Positions 33,071-45,018 of a stretch of DNA of 64,000 bases are shown piece after piece. The position numbers were made by a program, and so were the translations under genes. Position 1 is the first letter of the stretch; every line of letters begins with the position of its first letter. This stretch comes from Sequoia sempervirens (Eukaryota > Streptophyta > Pinopsida > Cupressales > Cupressaceae): contig VDFB02187802.1 of assembly GCA_007258455.2 (NCBI GenBank), forward strand, positions 62,001 through 126,000. Reading direction: 5' to 3'. The notes under the pieces are model-generated. The model had not been told where the DNA came from, made no database searches, and saw only the letters and a program-made list of their open reading frames with translations.

Positions 33071-36000
33071 TTTATCCTCAAATGATGGTTTATTCAAGAA
33101 TTATGGTAGGGAGGATGTATAAAGAATCATGAATTGCATATAAGATAAAATAACTAGTGTGCGAATTAGAATTGTAAATAAAATAAATAAAGATAATGTT
33201 AATTAATGGTATTAATGATATAAATACCTTGAGTATCTACAATTAAATGAAAGGTGGTGTGTGTGAAGCTCTGTGATTGGCCATCAATAATGAACCATTT
33301 GAAAAATGTAATCATGATGGTGAATGGATGTGACAAAATTGAAGTTTTCATAAGTGAAAATTAGTTGAATGACAATGTGTGTGAAAGTAATACATATACA
33401 AAAGAAAGGATGCGGCATGCATGGATGTGACTTGTGGTGTGATGATGTGTTGCATGTATTGTTCAATAGGCCTTAGATTGTTGCATATAGTGGTAGAGTA
33501 AACTTGTTAGCAAGCAATGTGACATCAGGTTGTGGAATGAGTTTTTGTGTGGATGTTGAATCGGCCAGTGGTTGTTGAAAGGAAATATGCATCCACCCAA
33601 AGTAATTTCCACATAACCCAAATAAAGAAATCTAGATGCAAACAAGTATTCATCGTCCATATGCAAAAGAATAGACAACATACCATCAAAGATGGCACAA
33701 GATATACCCTAGGAAAACCCTCAAGAGGAAAAAACTAGCCTCCATAAGCATCCATCACTCATGTATTATTCAGCAATAAACATTACAATACATATTTACA
33801 GTCCTCCATGAACACCTTTGAAGCATCAAGCCCTCTACAAGCACTCCATGTGAAAAAGCATGTAACCACACATCTCAGTCCATGCTTCACCCCTCACAAA
33901 TGCTAATAAGAGATGCCCTCAACCAACCAACAATCCAACCTTAGACAACTACCCATATTTTTGTTTTTATAGAAACAAGCTCCCACAACACCAAGTGGTA
34001 TTACATAAAACCATGTGACTAATACCATGATCTTACAAAACCATTAACCCCTCATTTAATATTGGTACTAAGTTTTCCCAATATTAAATATTATTTCCAT
34101 GTACAACCCCATATTAAATATTTAAACCAATGTTGCATACAACACATAAAGTGGCCCCAAGAATGCTAGACCCATGTGATGCACATGCCCCTAGATTCCC
34201 TAGGCTCATCACATAATAAATAAATAATTACATTATAACACTATGCAAGGTGGACAACACACTTTTTCCTAAAATTATCCCTTGTTGTATACATTATAGA
34301 AGGGGTATACAAATAAACTCAAACATGAAAAAGGGAACAATCCCTCTAGCCACATATACCATCAAGGAATCAAAGTGATCCATATGCTCCATCAAGATAT
34401 CTGCAACAAGAAACAAGGTGACCACCACCTCTAGCATGAATTCTCTCATCCTCCATCATGCTAATGCACAAAGATAAGAAACCATACAAAGAGATTTCAC
34501 ACTATCTGTCACAAAGAAGCATAAGTCTTGCCTCCAACCAATTTCCCAATACATAGACACTCAATATGAAGGTGACAAGTATGTATCAATAGCTGTCATG
34601 ATAAAATCACCATAGATGAAAATATCACCCACAAAAAGTGCTAACAAATCCAACTATCCATACCTCAAAGTTATACAAATCATAACAAGTGAACCTCATG
34701 GAATCAACATATACAACCCATAACATGCAATTACAAGCTCCAAGTGCCAAACATACACATCTAGGAACTCCCACTGCATAAATTAATGTCAAATCTAAAA
34801 ATGATCAAGGCATCCAAAGATCCACCAATAGCAATACAAATAATTTTACCCAATATCATATAGTACCAAGGAACATCCACTAAGATATGTAAATCCTAAA
34901 AACCAATATGTATCAATACATCTCTCACCACAAGTCTCCATAGCTCTCTCAATTTCTCCACACCCAATAAAAGAAAGAGATAAAGGAACATCCATGTCAT
35001 CACCAAGGAACAATGAACAACACATTACCACAAACATAGTGATCACCATAGCTCCAGACAAGATCTAAAATCCATTGTCATGTGAATACAAACATCCAAG
35101 AAGTAGAACAAGACCAAAGAGAGAATGTGCAAATTAAAACCTATAGCAATTCCTTCTACACACACCTAATACAATAATTTGTGACAAGTATGACCTCCTC
35201 CATAAAACCCCAAAGAGAATAGCACTATCCACATCTAACCATAACCAAGATGTATGCATCTCAAACCAAAGGAAGATCAAACCAAATTCATTCCCAATGA
35301 AGGAAATAAGCCCAATAACATCTCCTAAACTCAACATAGATAAATAATCTCATAATGCATAAGGAGATAAAAATGCCAACATCCCTCAACTTAACCCTCC
35401 ATAACTAACAAACAATAGCTCAAGATCCATATGCATGAGAAGATAAAGCATAAAACATAATGCATCTAAAAGTAACAATGGGAAATACCTCTCAAATGAT
35501 AAACCGTCGAGTAGACCAAGAGTGGGGAATGAGAATTCTCCTCCAAGATATCCAATTCATCATAACTCATCTAATAATAATATCCTCATAGGTCCATGTT
35601 GAAATCACATCCAACCATTGTGTAGGCTTCTCAAACTTCTAGCCGAAACCTCATCAATGAGTAACCATCTCAACACATGTCTCTAATCCCAAGAGATCTC
35701 CTAGCCTCACATATGTCTCCAACTATCCATGAGTACCTATAACAAATCAATCCATTCCAAACTCCAAATGCAATGAAGCATCATCATGAAGCTCCCAAGA
35801 AAATGATAAAAGTACCCAATACCAAGAGAACCAACCAAGATAAAAGTCAAAGTACCAACTGCAGATTCAAGAACACATCATGATCTCACATCTCCTCAAA
35901 AGATGATCATATGCTCCAATGAACATATCATGTACTTGTATCATGCAAAAACTATAATATGTGATCAAGAGTACACCATAGCATAATAACAAAACCATCC

Positions 36001-37999
36001 TATCAAACAAGGATCACATGTCAAAAGAAAAATCATGACACCTCAACCAAAGAATGAAGTAGTCCTCTATGGCAAACCAAGATGTCAACATCTCCATACC
36101 ATGTGAAGATAACCATCTCTTGTCGATGAAGCCCAAGATGTGAAAGAACACTCACTAGATAGAAACAAGATCCAAGATTCAATCCATGATGCCAACAAAC
36201 ACTGCAAAATTGTATCCACTATCAAATGGTGAATCCACATCATCGCCACAAGCTCCCATTGAACTATGATTCCAAGCTCTTCATGGAAACATGATAACCA
36301 TCCTCTAAATGAATATCCTCCATGGCCCCAACATGATCATAGAACTCAACACTAAGCTCCAAAAGGAAAGATTACAAACCATAATCTCCAACCAAGAAGA
36401 TATAACACTACCAAACCATCACAATCACAAGCTCCCACTAAATTGTGTAACCAAGCTATCCATGACATTATGATAACAACCTCAATTAACATCAACCATA
36501 ACCATGATCCTCAAGCCATGAAGATACACTACCATAAACCAAACTAGGACCAATCCAACACCACCAACACTGCACCCGCATAAACAATCATGTCTTACCA
36601 AAGTCCCTAAAGCACAAGGAACATCCATGAAACCATGATCACCACCAAATGTACCAGTAACATAATCCAACCATGTTTGATATGTTTGCATCACATAGTC
36701 AACTACATAGGTCTCACATCATGACTGCACCTGGTAATACCATCTCTTCTCCTCAACATGACAACCAGATCAGTAAAAGAAGTGACTAAACCAAGCCACA
36801 AATCTAAATGTGCAACAACACTAAAGTATTTATGGGCATAGACAACCCACATCCAAGTCATAAATGCAACGTATACTTATATAAACTACCTACAACACTA
36901 CACAACTTGTAGATACAATAATGCAACATACAAATCCAACAATATACTAATAACCATATCAAATGAGAGTAAGCAAATATGTGCATGTGAGTATATAATG
37001 ACTCCAACATCAAATCACCAAGATCTGAATAGCCATAAGCTTAAATAATCGCCATAGTCAAAGTAACCCATAAACAGCATAGATGGAAAAAAAAAAACAA
37101 CAAATAAACCATGCCAAAACATCTCCAAACCTGATCCACTATGTACTTCTTTGAACAAGCTTTCCATTGACTATAAGAATTCCAAAATATGACTTTGTAT
37201 GCACAAGTTATGACCTCTCCAACCTTGAAAAGAATATCTGACTTCCAACAAAAAATTGACTATCAAAATAGAAATTTTTTGAAAAACCACTAATACCATA
37301 GTGAAGTACATGGATCCACCTTTCCAATGAGTATAAGAAGTCGCAAAACGAACACCCTGGGTGAAAGCTATGCCCCCTAGAAAAAAGTTGCACAATTTGA
37401 CTATGTAACCAAAAAGTGGTGCCCCCTGGTGGTTGGGTAGTGGTTCGTCGATGGTGGTGGCACCACCCACCAAATTCTCTAGACCTAAAATCTTTTACAT
37501 TCTAGTTAAATTTTTATTTGCATTAAAAATTCATCGATGGCCTTTTAATTTTAAAAATGGTGGTGAATATTTTTTTAATGGCCCTAGAGGGCATCAAAGG
37601 TCGGTCCCTCATGAGACCAACAAGGCCAGGGCCCAGGGGTCGAAGCCCACTAGACCAAGCTCGACAGCCCCTAGCACAGATGTACAGTTGTGGCAAGGTG
37701 TCGGACCTAATAGTAGTTTAAATATATATATATATTTGATTTTAATTTACAAAACAAGCGGGTTTAAATGTAGTTTTGTAGGAATAACATTTATTTTTTT
37801 TTTCAACTTGCAGAATTCAATGGTTGTGGTGAAGGGGCCATTGGGCAAAAAAATTGCATTTTTTCTTGTAACCAATGTAGGCCAAGTTTTATGTCAATCT
37901 TCATGTCTCAGGCCTCTTAGATCCAATCGTGGGGTTTGTTTTGTCACAAGGGGTCATCTGCATCATTTCCCCTACAAAACCCCCACTATGAACATCCAT
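33071..37999. other. Unclassified repeat-like DNA
   Basis: The sequence is biased to CCA/CAT/ACC words on the plus strand through about 33,760-37,050, with only short frames (up to 100 codons, for example 37,171-37,473 minus and the start of 37,433-38,032 plus) and no known domain. The bias is like that of long noncoding parts of LTR elements. It may include the upstream end of the G2 LTR, but no boundary was found. An A-run lies at about 37,087-37,097 and a TA microsatellite near 37,722-37,737. Confidence 0.35.
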
Positions 38000-39553
38000 A
38001 AAAAACCCCTTTTTTCCAACAAAGATTCATAAGCCCATATCTACAAAAAATAAACATAAATTTGCAACCCCAAACTCTTAAATCTATAAAAAATACCTAC
38101 ACAAAACCTTCATATCTTGCAATCTCTTTATTCTTTCCATGTGTAGACATTGAAAAATTTCCTAATCGATATCATACATTTAAAACAAATTTAATAAAAT
38201 CATTTCATCCTCAAACCCATCCTCTTTTTGCTTAATTGATTAAATTAGCCTAGCTATTTAATTAATTATGTCATTTTCGTCTATTAACCTAATTTATTAA
38301 ATCAGGTTAATTCACCCCCTTTCACGCTAACATTTCATCTTATTAAATTAAATAAATCAAAATATTTAATTTAATCTCCTAAGTCATCTTATTTAATTAA
38401 ATAACCCTAAGTTATTTAATTAAATATCACTTCCATCTCTCCCCAATTTATTAAATCATTTAATTTAATAAATATCACTTTATTCCTCCAAATCCACTAA
38501 TTGCATCAATTAAATCTTGTTTAATTAGCAATTAAACTAATTTTCCTCTAAGCAAAGGGAATATTCCCATGGAATATTCCTTATCCCCTTTTTTCACAAT
38601 TAAAACTTTGTTTTAATTTTTAAATTACCTTTTTCCTCACCCAAAAGGAATATTCTAAGGAATATCCTCTCTCCTCCAATCAACTCACTTGGCTTCTTGA
38701 ACAAGCTAAACCTTTAACCTTTTGAGCAAGTTACCTTTGACCTGTGTGAGTAGGTCAAAAGTGTGTTTGTTTGAGGCAAGTATGAGCCTTTGATTAAAAC
38801 CCATCATGCATTCTCATCCATTGATGAGAATCCATGATCCATGTCTCCCATCCCCTTCATCTTGAACCGTTTATTAAGCTTTTTGATCTTAACCTTTCAT
38901 TCCTCATTTGATCTCCTATAAATAGATCGCTATTTCGAGACAAATGGATCCATCTTTTAATTGCAAACTTATGCTATTAAATTTACTTGCATCCATACTC
39001 ACATTTTACTTACTTGTTAGCTTATTTTAGTTCATTTTCATTGCATAATAGCTTAGAGCATCCATTAACGGCTTTCATGCATCCATCTTAGCTTGTCTAT
39101 AAATTAGGTTTTTTCATCTTTTAGCATAGATTTAGCTTAAATTAGCTTAGCAATAGCATAATTAGATCATTTGTAGCATAAAATCATGGTAACTTAGCTT
39201 GCATCATGTTCATTTTTGCATAAACTAGGTTTTAATACATCAATCACAATGGTTTCATCGATTCTCTTCCATAGAATCAATTAAAACAGGCTCACTGATC
39301 ACGAGATTGGGAAATGGTTGTCGTTTCACATCAACACGACACTAATTCCAAAACGAGATAAGTTTCAAATGGGTTAGATTAGGAATTTAACTATTATTGT
39401 GTAGTTTGTAGCTTTCATTTTAATTAAATGCTTAGTTTAGATTTCCATTTTGAATGATCTTGTTTGTAGATGCAGGTATGTTTGGAGAAGTTATCCTTTG
39501 ATTCATCATGAGTCAAGTGTAATCGACCCTCATATACATTCCGTCATCTCACA
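38000..39553 (+). repeat. G2 5' LTR, right part (left end not located)
   Basis: The right end is set by ...CTCACA at 39,553 followed three bases later by a primer-binding site. A TATA box (38,917) lies 0.63 kb before that end. Upstream are AT-rich TTTAATTAAAT repeats and GGAATATTCC-like palindromes (about 38,560-38,670), typical of U3. I could not find the matching 3' LTR, so the left boundary and total length are unknown; 38,000 is nominal. Confidence 0.5.
38917..38925 (+). promoter_or_regulatory. TATA box of G2 LTR
   Basis: TATAAATAG in a GATCTCC context, followed within 20 bp by GCTATTTCGAGAC. This is a strong plant-type TATA match at a position consistent with an LTR promoter. Confidence 0.6.
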
Positions 39554-39556
39554 TTA

Positions 39557-39573
39557 TGGTGCTAGAAGGAGGG
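39557..39573 (+). promoter_or_regulatory. G2 primer-binding site, complementary to tRNA-Asn
   Basis: TGGTGCTAGAAGGAGGG is complementary, with one mismatch (T for C at position 4), to the 3' end of plant tRNA-Asn(GUU) including CCA, as I recall that tRNA. It sits three bases after a CA LTR end, as expected for the minus-strand primer site of an LTR retrotransposon. Confidence 0.75.
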
Positions 39574-41353
39574 AAAACTGATAATCTAATTGTTTTTTAG
39601 CTCGAATTTCATTTTATGCTATTTTGTAGGTTGCAACGATACCTAAATTACAAACAGAAACACTATTTCAATAGTGTCGCCAAATAGTGACGCCCTGGCA
39701 ATTTGAAACACCGATGCATATTTAATCTGCTGACACTAATTTAAATTTGGTGACGCGTATTTAATGTGGAGGTATCAAAAAGTTTAAATGGAAACACTCA
39801 AACTCACCAGTCTGACACTTTCAAATTCAAAATAGCGACGTTGTCGTTAGAAGCGACGCCTAGTGATATACCGATGCTATCATGCTCATTGGTCTTGCTG
39901 CAGAGTGACGCCCATTTTCACTAGAGCGATGCGCAAATCTCAAACTATGATGTTATTGTGTTTAGCGATGCCCAGCCAGGGGTTTTACAAGTTTTAAATA
40001 CATGGAGTGAAAGTGAATAAATTCTCTTCTATCTCAAATTCTATAATTGTAACAAGCGTTTGACGCTTTGGGGCAATTATAACCCAATTTCATGTTTTTT
40101 ACTTTCTGCTTTAAGAAACACACTAGAGTTCAATTTGGTTTAAAATAAAAGCTCAAAGTTGGATAAATTTGAACCCTCGCATCATCACTTTACTTTGGGT
40201 TTAAAATTGAACAAGGAAAACTTCATCTTTCAATTGGTGCTTAAAATGAACTCATCATTGCTTTGAAAGGTTAAAATTGACAACTATTTGCTATGTTTTG
40301 TGATTTTCAACGTTGTTAGTAGATGCGTATGCAATTATCTCATGCCATTTGGTGACCTTGAGAAATAGAAACATTTTCTAACACTTTGCAAAATCACCCA
40401 CATCTTTCAATTGGGTTTAAAATTAAACAACCATGCTAGTGTGAGAAAGAGACATTATGGGTGCTCCCTCCTTGTGCTTTACGCGAACTAGGCAATCAAA
40501 CTACAAGTGTACTCCCTCACTTTTGTTATCTTTAGAGGGGCCTACCTAATACCAATTCAAAGGTGACTCTAATAGTTTTTCACTCAGGCCGGTATATAAA
40601 TGGATAAGACTAAACTGTCAAGTCCTCATGGTATGTAGGCCTTAGTCGTACAGTGTCTTTCGGAATAGGGTACTATTGTAAAAAGTATAAGAGCCCCTAG
40701 TAGGATTTATTAAATCCTTTAGTGGCTTGTTGGATTCTCGCAAGGTGTCATATCCCTGATTACCCTTACTACAACCCATTTTTTTAGCATGCCAAAATCC
40801 TAAAATATTTGTTGGTGCAAGAACAGTCATTCTAAAGCTGCCCCACATCTGTACTATTTAATTGTAGAAACAGAAAAATCCCTTTTAATCTCTGAATTTT
40901 AAGTATTTTGAGATTTGGTGGTCCCAAGAAGTGTGTGCCATGGAGGGGAGCTAGTGTCGCCAAATCTCTAACTATTCGCATTGTCTAGTGTTTGGAGAGG
41001 TCCTAGTGGGGACTCAACAAATATAGCCATTTCTATCCTAGGGTTGTAAATGATTGTGAGTCAATTTAACACTTTGCTTGGTTTCAAAATGATCCAAAAA
41101 CAAACATTCACTATCAAAATTTCAAACACTTTGGCTCAAATATGGACTTCTTGAGTTAGCCTTTATATTACTTGTCCTAAGGATTTATCCTTAGCGATTT
41201 CTAAATACCTTGACATTAATCTCAAACCCATATTTTTCCAAAGACAACATACGAAATTATGGCTTTAACTTCATGATTTCCATGAAATGGACATTGTAAA
41301 AGTTATGATGTTTTTGAAATAAACATCTAGTTTGGAAACATAATCAAAGACAA
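39574..41353 (+). other. G2 leader with recurring GACGCC-like motif
   Basis: Noncoding leader after the primer-binding site. Between about 39,676 and 39,975 the motif (A/G)G(C/T)GA(C/T)GCC or close variants (GTGACGCC, GCGACGCC, GCGATGCC, GTGTCGCC) recurs about ten times. A further GTGTCGCC lies at about 40,953. No long frame is present. Such leaders in Tat elements can hold packaging or untranslated signals, but none can be assigned here. Confidence 0.5.
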
Positions 41354-42440
41354 GTGTTTGTGGTAAAATCAATTCATTTAAGCAAAGATAAATTGACAAA
41401 TGAACCCCACATGACTATTTGGAGACCGATTGCTCCCATTGAACAGCCTGATCTTCCAAGTGCTATAATTCAACCAAACTTTGAACTCATAAATGGTGAA
41501 CAAACTGATCTTATTAGCAGTTTGAGGACCTTCACTTTTGAAAACAGGCAAACAAACACGTAATGGAGAAACGCAGCAACCATTTTATATGAAGAAGAGG
41601 AACGTGTCGATATTGAGGCTGGAAGGCCCATATTACCACCACTTGCATGGCAATAAATATCTTCCTTTCTTCCATAAACTTAAACTATTTTCACATGATC
41701 TCACAAAAAATCAAGATCCCTAAGCCAAGTTCTACAAGTCCTCATTTTAGACTTAGGCATCTCACTCCAAAAGCTCTTAAGAAACACCTTCTAGCAATTC
41801 ACAGAAATAGAAACAGATTGGTAGCAAAATTTTACAGACATGCTTCAAGGTACTGTCTAGAACTATATGTATTATTTTGGAGTAAAAATCCTGATCTTTT
41901 CACATGATACCAAATTCCCATAAATGATTCATCAAACAGTCAAAATCCGTAGGGGAAAATCTTCAACACTCCATTTCAGACATAGGAATCGTAGAACAAG
42001 GTATGGTCAAAAGTGGGATTCAATAATTTACCACAATCATTACACTTTGATGAGAAAATTTTATGCCCGAGCTAGGAGAGCCCGAATAGGTTTGAACATT
42101 CCCATCCATCCTCTCATTTGAATCAACATTAGTTTTCTAGTACTTGAACATTTTGGAAGTTTAGTATCATCCTCACTACCTTGATCTTGTTGAAACAAAG
42201 GTTCACTTTACTATATGATCTCATGCAAAGTAAGGATCCCCAAATGAAGGTCAACTGATCATCACTTTAAGCTTAGACATCGTAGTGCAAAAGCAATCAA
42301 CTACTACATTGAGGCACTTTACAAAAATAGAAACAAGTTGTTGATAAACTTTTTATGAACGCACACTAAGGAAATATTCAGACATGTACACATTCTTTAT
42401 GAGCCGAAACCCTCGCCTTTTTGAAGAACAACTTTTCTAA
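41354..42440 (+). pseudogene. G2 leader ORF remnant with three basic repeats
   Basis: Open pieces at 41,354-41,563, 41,647-41,907 and 41,924-42,121 precede gag. The last two, plus a broken third at about 42,212-42,360, are degenerate copies of one unit. Each opens with a KI(P/R) segment, then (S)HFRLRH or LHFRHR, a basic middle, and finally NRNRLVAKFYRHA, or YTLMRKFYARARR, or NRNKLLINF. Starts are about 226 and 285 bp apart. The peptides are strongly Arg/Lys/His-rich. Ogre-type Tat elements have an extra ORF before gag, and this may be its decayed counterpart. A frame near 41,560-41,650 (EEEERVDIEAGRPILPPLAW) is another remnant. Function unknown. Confidence 0.5.
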
Positions 42441-42698
42441 AACATTGGATCTTTAGGATTTGAACATTTTAGAGATCTAGCATCATTCTCAATACCTTGG
42501 TCTTATCAAAACAAATATTTCACTCACCCCTTCATCAAATTTCATCCTTCACTTCGTCTAATTTTGCAAAATTTCAAATACACCAACACTTTGGGACTTA
42601 AACATCAAACCAACTACTACCTTAGCTACTTTGTATGTTAAATGTATCCTTTTCCATGCACTTAGTTAAGATAGTTATCATCTTTGAACTAGTTTATC

Positions 42699-43932
42699 TT
42701 GAAGGTCACAAGTTTACCCTACAAATTTCCAAGTTCATTAGCATCCTTTATCCCAAAATCAAAACATCAAACACAAGTCAAAAGTTTTGTCCCAAAATGT
42801 TTGCAAAGATCACTTCCTGCATCACCCATCTTTTCATCCCACATTATCATCATTGCTCCAAAAATACTTAGAGCATCCCTTTTACCTAGGTTTGAGTCAA
42901 CTAGAGAGTTTAAACATTACAAAACTCAACACAACTCTCCCATAGCTGACTCAAAATTTATGGTAAATATGAGATCAAAACACAAGAGAATCGTGGAGAA
43001 AACCAATGTTACATTTACCTCAACTAATCCAAATCCTTCAGAATTTGATCCTAGAAGTCATGCTACCCTTTCACAACAACCATCATCTCCTTCAAGACCA
43101 TATAAGATCGAAGACGTCACGAATAACCCATTTGAGCTTACTAGGGAGGAACTTCTAGAACATCAAGCCTTTGAAAGTGTAGCTCCTATCTCCCTAATGT
43201 TTGTAGCACAAAGTTTAACACAAGATTTCACAACTCCATCACAAGGGCTAAATCAAACTTACATACCTAATCTTGTAACCATCCTTGCTAAATATTTTGG
43301 TCATACCTCACCATTTGAAAGTAGTACACTTGTGGGTACCCTTGAAACTAATCCCCCACCTCCCACCACCGCTTGGACACCTACTTTTGGTGCTCCTCCT
43401 ATTCCCGAAGCTCCAAAACAACTACACACCACTTGAACTTCATTATTCCACCACCACTTCAACATTTTAGGGACATCCTTCTTCATCCACACCTATGAGT
43501 ATCATGAGTATGCCTACCATCATGCAAAGTAGTATAGACCAAGTATCTCAAAATAGTACACAAGGCCATGTCAATACTATATCACAAAATCAACCCTCAA
43601 TGCAAGTAGGGACATCTTTATCCAACCCTTCAGTGGGTTCACCCATTCCATTTACCATTTCCACATCATCTGCCATCAATCCACCTCAAAAAAATCCCTT
43701 GGTTACAAGTCCTATAAATCCAAAGAGTACCTTGATCACAAATCCTTTTTTTACATCTTTTGCACAAGGAAATCCTTAAAACATAGGACAAGGGAATCTT
43801 TTCAATCAATGGACTCAAGGTCCTAGTGTGTCATTTCCATTGCAAAATTTAACGACATCATCTTTTCCCACAGTCCCCTTTACTATGCCAAATCAATTGG
43901 GACCTCAAACATACATTCCTCCATCTCATTCT
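42699..43932 (+). pseudogene. G2 gag, N-terminal part
   Basis: Frame 42,699-43,436, with a likely protein start near Met 42,960 (MVNMRSKHKRIVEK), then a Ser/Pro/Thr-rich region. After a frame change the 43,495-43,932 frame encodes a Gln/Ser/Pro-rich stretch (QSSIDQVSQNSTQGHVN) and reaches the insertion point at ...PPSHS. Gag forms the virus-like particle. This part is the variable, low-complexity N-terminus and no capsid motif is expected yet. It continues in exactly the same frame at 50,746 on the other side of the 6.8-kb insertion. Confidence 0.7.
43928..43932. repeat. Target-site duplication of the 6.8-kb element, left (ATTCT)
   Basis: ATTCT directly precedes a TG terminus and is repeated after ...AACA at 50,741-50,745. 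Removing the element and one copy restores the gag frame. Confidence 0.88.
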
Positions 43933-43936
43933 TGTT

Positions 43937-45018
43937 GATGGTCAATGTAACACAACAACGTTAAAATAGAATATTTCTACTCTATTTCACCTAAAAAAGA
44001 TAAATAACCTAAAGCTACCTATCTTCCAAGGTCTCTGTAGTTGGTTCTCAACTGTGCTAATGTTGTTTAGTGGCCTATGCAACTATAATGTTCAAGGGGC
44101 CTGCTGCTAAAAGGTACAGACTACATAATACAAATTAATCTAACATTTGGTGGGTGTAAATAAACATCAAAAGATGGAACAGAGCTTAGAACAGCAAAGC
44201 ATAAACACATATTTCCTTTAATTTAGATATACAAACTTCATAATGAGTATTTCTTTCAAACAACTAAAACCATAAAATGATACAATCCATAGAAAAATCT
44301 ATACCATTGCATTCATTAATAATGAAAATTCAAGACATACAATCATTCATCATCACTAAACTTTCTAAATCAAACAAGAACATATCACCAACTCATTACC
44401 AAAATTTATAGATCAATAAACACAAAGAGATCTCATTCATAGATAACTCAATGAAAATAGCCTTAGATTTAGAATATTTTATTGACTTTCATCGAATAAG
44501 AGACATTTATGCACAGTATTCACTGGTATATGAATGACTATTGTTCACCAACATTACCATTAAAACTCATTCTGGAAATAACATAAACTATATTGAAAAC
44601 TTCTAAAAATATCTAAGTGTCCTTGCATGAAAACTGTAAAAACTTTTGAAAGTTGTAAAATTATCCTAGATCTCTCTTTAAGCAGCTAATCTTCCTTCAA
44701 TTACCTGACCTTTACAATATGGAGAGAAATTCTACATATAGACAAGTTCAACACTAATTTCTCTCATAAAAAATGAAGATCCACAAATCAAGGAGTAACT
44801 GGAGCTGAATGAGGCAACTGCCTATTATGATCTTCAGTTAACAACTGATGACTCCTTATCAAAAATCTGCAAAAAAAGGGAGGAGGTCGAACTATTGGGG
44901 ATCCTCAGTTGAGCTTGTGTTATGATCCTAAAAAGTAGGAGAGAGTTGCCCAGCTAGTCGTATCATTTGATGCTTCATTCAAAAAAGATATTCCATAGAC
45001 ACTTCACTTCTTTATCTT
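43937..45018. other. Left noncoding part of the 6.8-kb element
   Basis: About 1.1 kb of AT-rich DNA downstream of the minus-strand gene, without frames. Purine run AAAAAAAGGGAGGAGG at about 44,873-44,888 on the plus strand. A search by eye for a copy of this end near 48,830-50,740 found none. Confidence 0.45.

Noticed and set aside
37433..38032. 199-codon plus-strand frame
   Set aside because: Composition is of AT-rich noncoding DNA; it contains a TA microsatellite and has no recognisable domain. It overlaps the nominal G2 LTR start.
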